The notes under the pieces are model-generated. The model had not been told where the DNA came from. It ran no database searches and worked only from the letters and a program-made list of their open reading frames with translations. From an uncultured Litorilinea sp. (GTDB taxonomy: Bacteria; Chloroflexota; Anaerolineae; Caldilineales; Caldilineaceae): a stretch of DNA of 7,615 nt. Shown here piece by piece: positions 5,586 to 7,615 of this stretch (position 1 is the first letter of the stretch; every line of letters begins with the position of its first letter). The position numbers and the translations under genes are program-made. The DNA is taken from NCBI GenBank assembly GCA_946885925.1, contig CAMPHP010000127.1, positions 1 to 7,615 on the forward strand. The letters run 5' to 3'.

Positions 5586-7615
5586 GGTTTCTCCTCCTCG
5601 AACGTACACCACTCTTCTGATATCGTCGAACTGTAACTTCCGACTCCAGCGTCGCTTCCTGATCGCGTACGAGCTCTGCATAGATACCGCCGAGGGCCAG
5701 CAGTTCATCATGCATCCCACGTTCCACGATGACGCCTCTATTTAGCACCAAGATCAGATCGGCATTGCGAATGGTACTTAGCCGGTGAGCGATCACAATG
5801 CGCGTGCATTTCAGATCGCTCAGGTTCTGATCCACGATGCTCTCTGTTATGGCGTCCAGATGACTGGTCGCCTCGTCCAGAAGTAAGATTGCTGGTTGGT
5901 GGGCCAGGGCACGGGCAATCGCCAACCTTTGGCGTTGCCCACCTGCTAAGTCAACTCCACCTTCTGCAATCACAGTTTCATACGCCATAGGCAACCTGCT
6001 AATCTCTTCATGGATCGCCGCCAAACGGGCTGCCTCACTAATCTGCTCCAGGGAGAGATCCGGATCATGCGAGGCTATGTTGCGCCGGATTGATCCGCTA
6101 AAGAGAGCGGTTTCCTGTAGGACTACGCCGAACTGGCTGCGTAGCGTGCGATAGTTCAAATGTGGCAAAGGGATCCCATCATAAAGGATTACTCCCTCGT
6201 CCACAGGATAGAGGCCGAGTAAGAGCATGGCAAGGGTGCTCTTGCCAGAGCCTGTACGACCGACGATTGCAACCTTCTGTCCCGGCTCAATCACAACTGA
6301 AAAGTTGCGGATGGCCCACGGTGCGTTTGGGTGATACCGGAAGCTGGCATTGCGTATTTCGATGTGACCCGATAGCCGGGGCGCATTCTGCACCGTCGTG
6401 GCATCTTGCTCCGGCTTTGTTTCAAGCACATCCGCAATGCGCTCTAAGTGTGCACCAACGAGTTGAATCTGCTGTATGGCGGATACCAGCGAAGCCAATG
6501 GCCCTAGAAAGGAGATGGCTAGGGTGTTCACCGCCAACATCGTGCCCAAAGTCATACGCCCTTCGACCACCCACAGCGCACCAATCCAAAGCAAAATGAC
6601 GGGGGCCAACGCCTCAATTGCCTCTCGCCCTGTATCAACCAGCATCGTCAAGTGGCTGCGTCGCAGCGAGACATTCAACTGTTTGAAGAAAAGGTTCGAC
6701 CAGTGACCCAACGCGCGGTCTTCGGATGCTGCCACCTTCAACGTAGCAATGCCTGATAGCGCCTCTACCAAATAGCTTTGTGATTCAGCTTGGACGGCTA
6801 GGTCGCGTTCGGCCAATTCATAGAGCCTGCGGGTGGAACTCAACATCAAGACGATCTGCACCACGCCAAAGAGAAGCGCCAAAAGGCCAAATACGGGTTG
6901 CCAAAAGAGCAATATTGCCAAATAAACAACGACCAGCGCACCATCCAAAACCGCGGCAACAGACTGGCCTGTCAGTTCTTCGCGGATGACAGCGATGCTG
7001 CCCAACCGCTGCAAGAGATCTCCGCTGGGCCGTTCGTGAAAAAAGCGAAACGGCAGCATTAAGATATGCTCGAAAAAGCCTAGCATGACCTCAATGTCGA
7101 GGCGCGTTTCCAGATAGAGGGCCACAGCACTGCGCAAATAGGTGAAAATGACTTGGGACAGGACGAGAACAACCATGCCTGTGGCAAGGATCATGAGCAT
7201 GGAAACGTCTTGCTCAGGCAAAATCCTATCCACCAACAGCAATGTGAAAATCGGAAAGATCAGACCAAGTACCTGGAGCAGCACGGATGTGCCTAGTAGC
7301 TGCGCCATCATCCCCGATGTGCCAGGCGTCTTTAAGAGTTGTCGAAGATAGCTATGCCACGACAGTTTGGTCTGCGCTCGTTGCTGCTGAAAGTTCGCAC
7401 CCGGTTCCATGGTCAGCACAACGCCAGTGAAACCTGCATTGAACTCCTCGGCGGAAAGTTTGCGACGCCCGACTGCGGGATCTACCACCTCCACAACACG
7501 AGGCGACCAACGTTCGAGCACAAGAAAATGGTCAAAGCCCCAATGGATAATGGCTGGCACTTGTACCTGCGCCAGGCTGGCAGGCTCCAAGGAAAAGGCG
7601 CGCACACGAAGCCCT
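5575..7615 (-). CDS. lanT: Peptidase-containing ABC transporter (LanT/C39 type), N-terminus cut by window edge
   Basis: The frame runs open into the right edge; 679 residues are visible and about 50-70 are missing, including the catalytic Cys of the peptidase. The remaining C39 part has the catalytic His (H29 in FDHFLVL) and Asp (D45 in VVDPAVG), 16 residues apart as in ComA. A six-helix membrane domain spans about 105-380. The nucleotide-binding domain follows with Walker A GRTGSGKST (452-460), Q-loop Q500, signature LAGGQ (556-560, in place of LSGGQ), Walker B ILLLDE (576-581) and the switch His H610. In this family the peptidase removes the leader after Gly-Gly and the transporter exports the core from the inner membrane, which matches the TGG end of the downstream leader. 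GTG at 7605 is an internal codon and not the start, since the peptidase continues upstream. The gene overlaps lanA by 11 bp and is first in the visible operon, so the promoter lies outside. Confidence 0.93.
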   Translation of the reverse strand, partial: GLRVRAFSLEPASLAQVQVPAIIHWGFDHFLVLERWSPRVVEVVDPAVGRRKLSAEEFNAGFTGVVLTMEPGANFQQQRAQTKLSWHSYLRQLLKTPGTSGMMAQLLGTSVLLQVLGLIFPIFTLLLVDRILPEQDVSMLMILATGMVVLVLSQVIFTYLRSAVALYLETRLDIEVMLGFFEHILMLPFRFFHERPSGDLLQRLGSIAVIREELTGQSVAAVLDGALVVVYLAILLFWQPVFGLLALLFGVVQIVLMLSSTRRLYELAERDLAVQAESQSYLVEALSGIATLKVAASEDRALGHWSNLFFKQLNVSLRRSHLTMLVDTGREAIEALAPVILLWIGALWVVEGRMTLGTMLAVNTLAISFLGPLASLVSAIQQIQLVGAHLERIADVLETKPEQDATTVQNAPRLSGHIEIRNASFRYHPNAPWAIRNFSVVIEPGQKVAIVGRTGSGKSTLAMLLLGLYPVDEGVILYDGIPLPHLNYRTLRSQFGVVLQETALFSGSIRRNIASHDPDLSLEQISEAARLAAIHEEISRLPMAYETVIAEGGVDLAGGQRQRLAIARALAHQPAILLLDEATSHLDAITESIVDQNLSDLKCTRIVIAHRLSTIRNADLILVLNRGVIVERGMHDELLALGGIYAELVRDQEATLESEVTVRRYQKSGVRSRRRNHVA
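5586..5600 (-). promoter_or_regulatory. Strong ribosome binding site of lanA
   Basis: The minus strand reads CGAGGAGGAGAAACC before the ATG. AGGAGG ends seven bases from the start codon and lies inside the 3' end of the transporter gene. It selects the 5585 start over in-frame ATGs further up and predicts high translation of the precursor, in contrast to the weak site of lanM. Confidence 0.85.

Noticed and set aside
5280..5720. Longer form of lanA starting at 5720
   Set aside because: The extra 45 residues overlap the transporter frame and carry no leader features. The strong ribosome site sits right before the ATG at 5585.
6162..6599. Plus-strand open frame opposite the transporter
   Set aside because: It is the complement of the ATPase-coding region and has no protein-like pattern.

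Overview
The window carries most of a class II lanthipeptide-type (RiPP) biosynthetic operon on the minus strand, flanked by two genes with no obvious link to it. In transcription order the operon is: a peptidase-containing ABC transporter (lanT type, cut by the right window edge), a 101-residue precursor peptide (lanA type) whose start overlaps the transporter's end, a 267-bp spacer with two strong RNA-fold candidates, and a 1095-residue LanM-type synthetase. Left of the operon lie a small DUF2809-like membrane protein on the plus strand, convergent with lanM, and, divergent from it, the N-terminal 367 residues of a GH5-like glycoside hydrolase cut by the left edge.

The striking feature is that precursor and enzyme are altered in the same direction. 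The precursor has a normal mersacidin/lichenicidin-like leader ending in a double glycine, but its 53-residue core has no cysteine: 21 Ser, 1 Thr, 7 Asn, 9 Arg, 3 Lys, 8 His and no acidic residue. The LanM has all recognisable kinase/elimination residues of the dehydratase, but in its LanC-like cyclase the hallmark Cys-His zinc pair is Trp-Gln, and the loop after the first zinc Cys is about two residues short. A lanthionine needs a Cys in the substrate and normally a zinc-bound thiolate in the enzyme; both are missing. The inferred product is therefore a dehydrated (Dha-rich) or phosphorylated cationic peptide without thioether rings, possibly modified further by a reductase outside the window or by non-Cys nucleophiles (His, Lys) in the core. 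I cannot tell without searches whether this variant has been described.

Precursor and enzyme would meet in the cytoplasm; the transporter's C39 peptidase would cut after Gly-Gly and export the core. The spacer folds (a candidate three-way junction, then a 13-bp stem followed by a short T-run) could lower expression of the enzyme relative to its substrate.

Base composition looks moderate, a little over 50% GC by eye. The mix of a GH5-like protein, a lichenicidin-type leader and a DUF2809 protein would fit a Chloroflexota bacterium, but this is a weak inference and another phylum is possible. No immunity transporter, regulator, reductase, tRNA, rRNA, CRISPR array or insertion sequence is visible.
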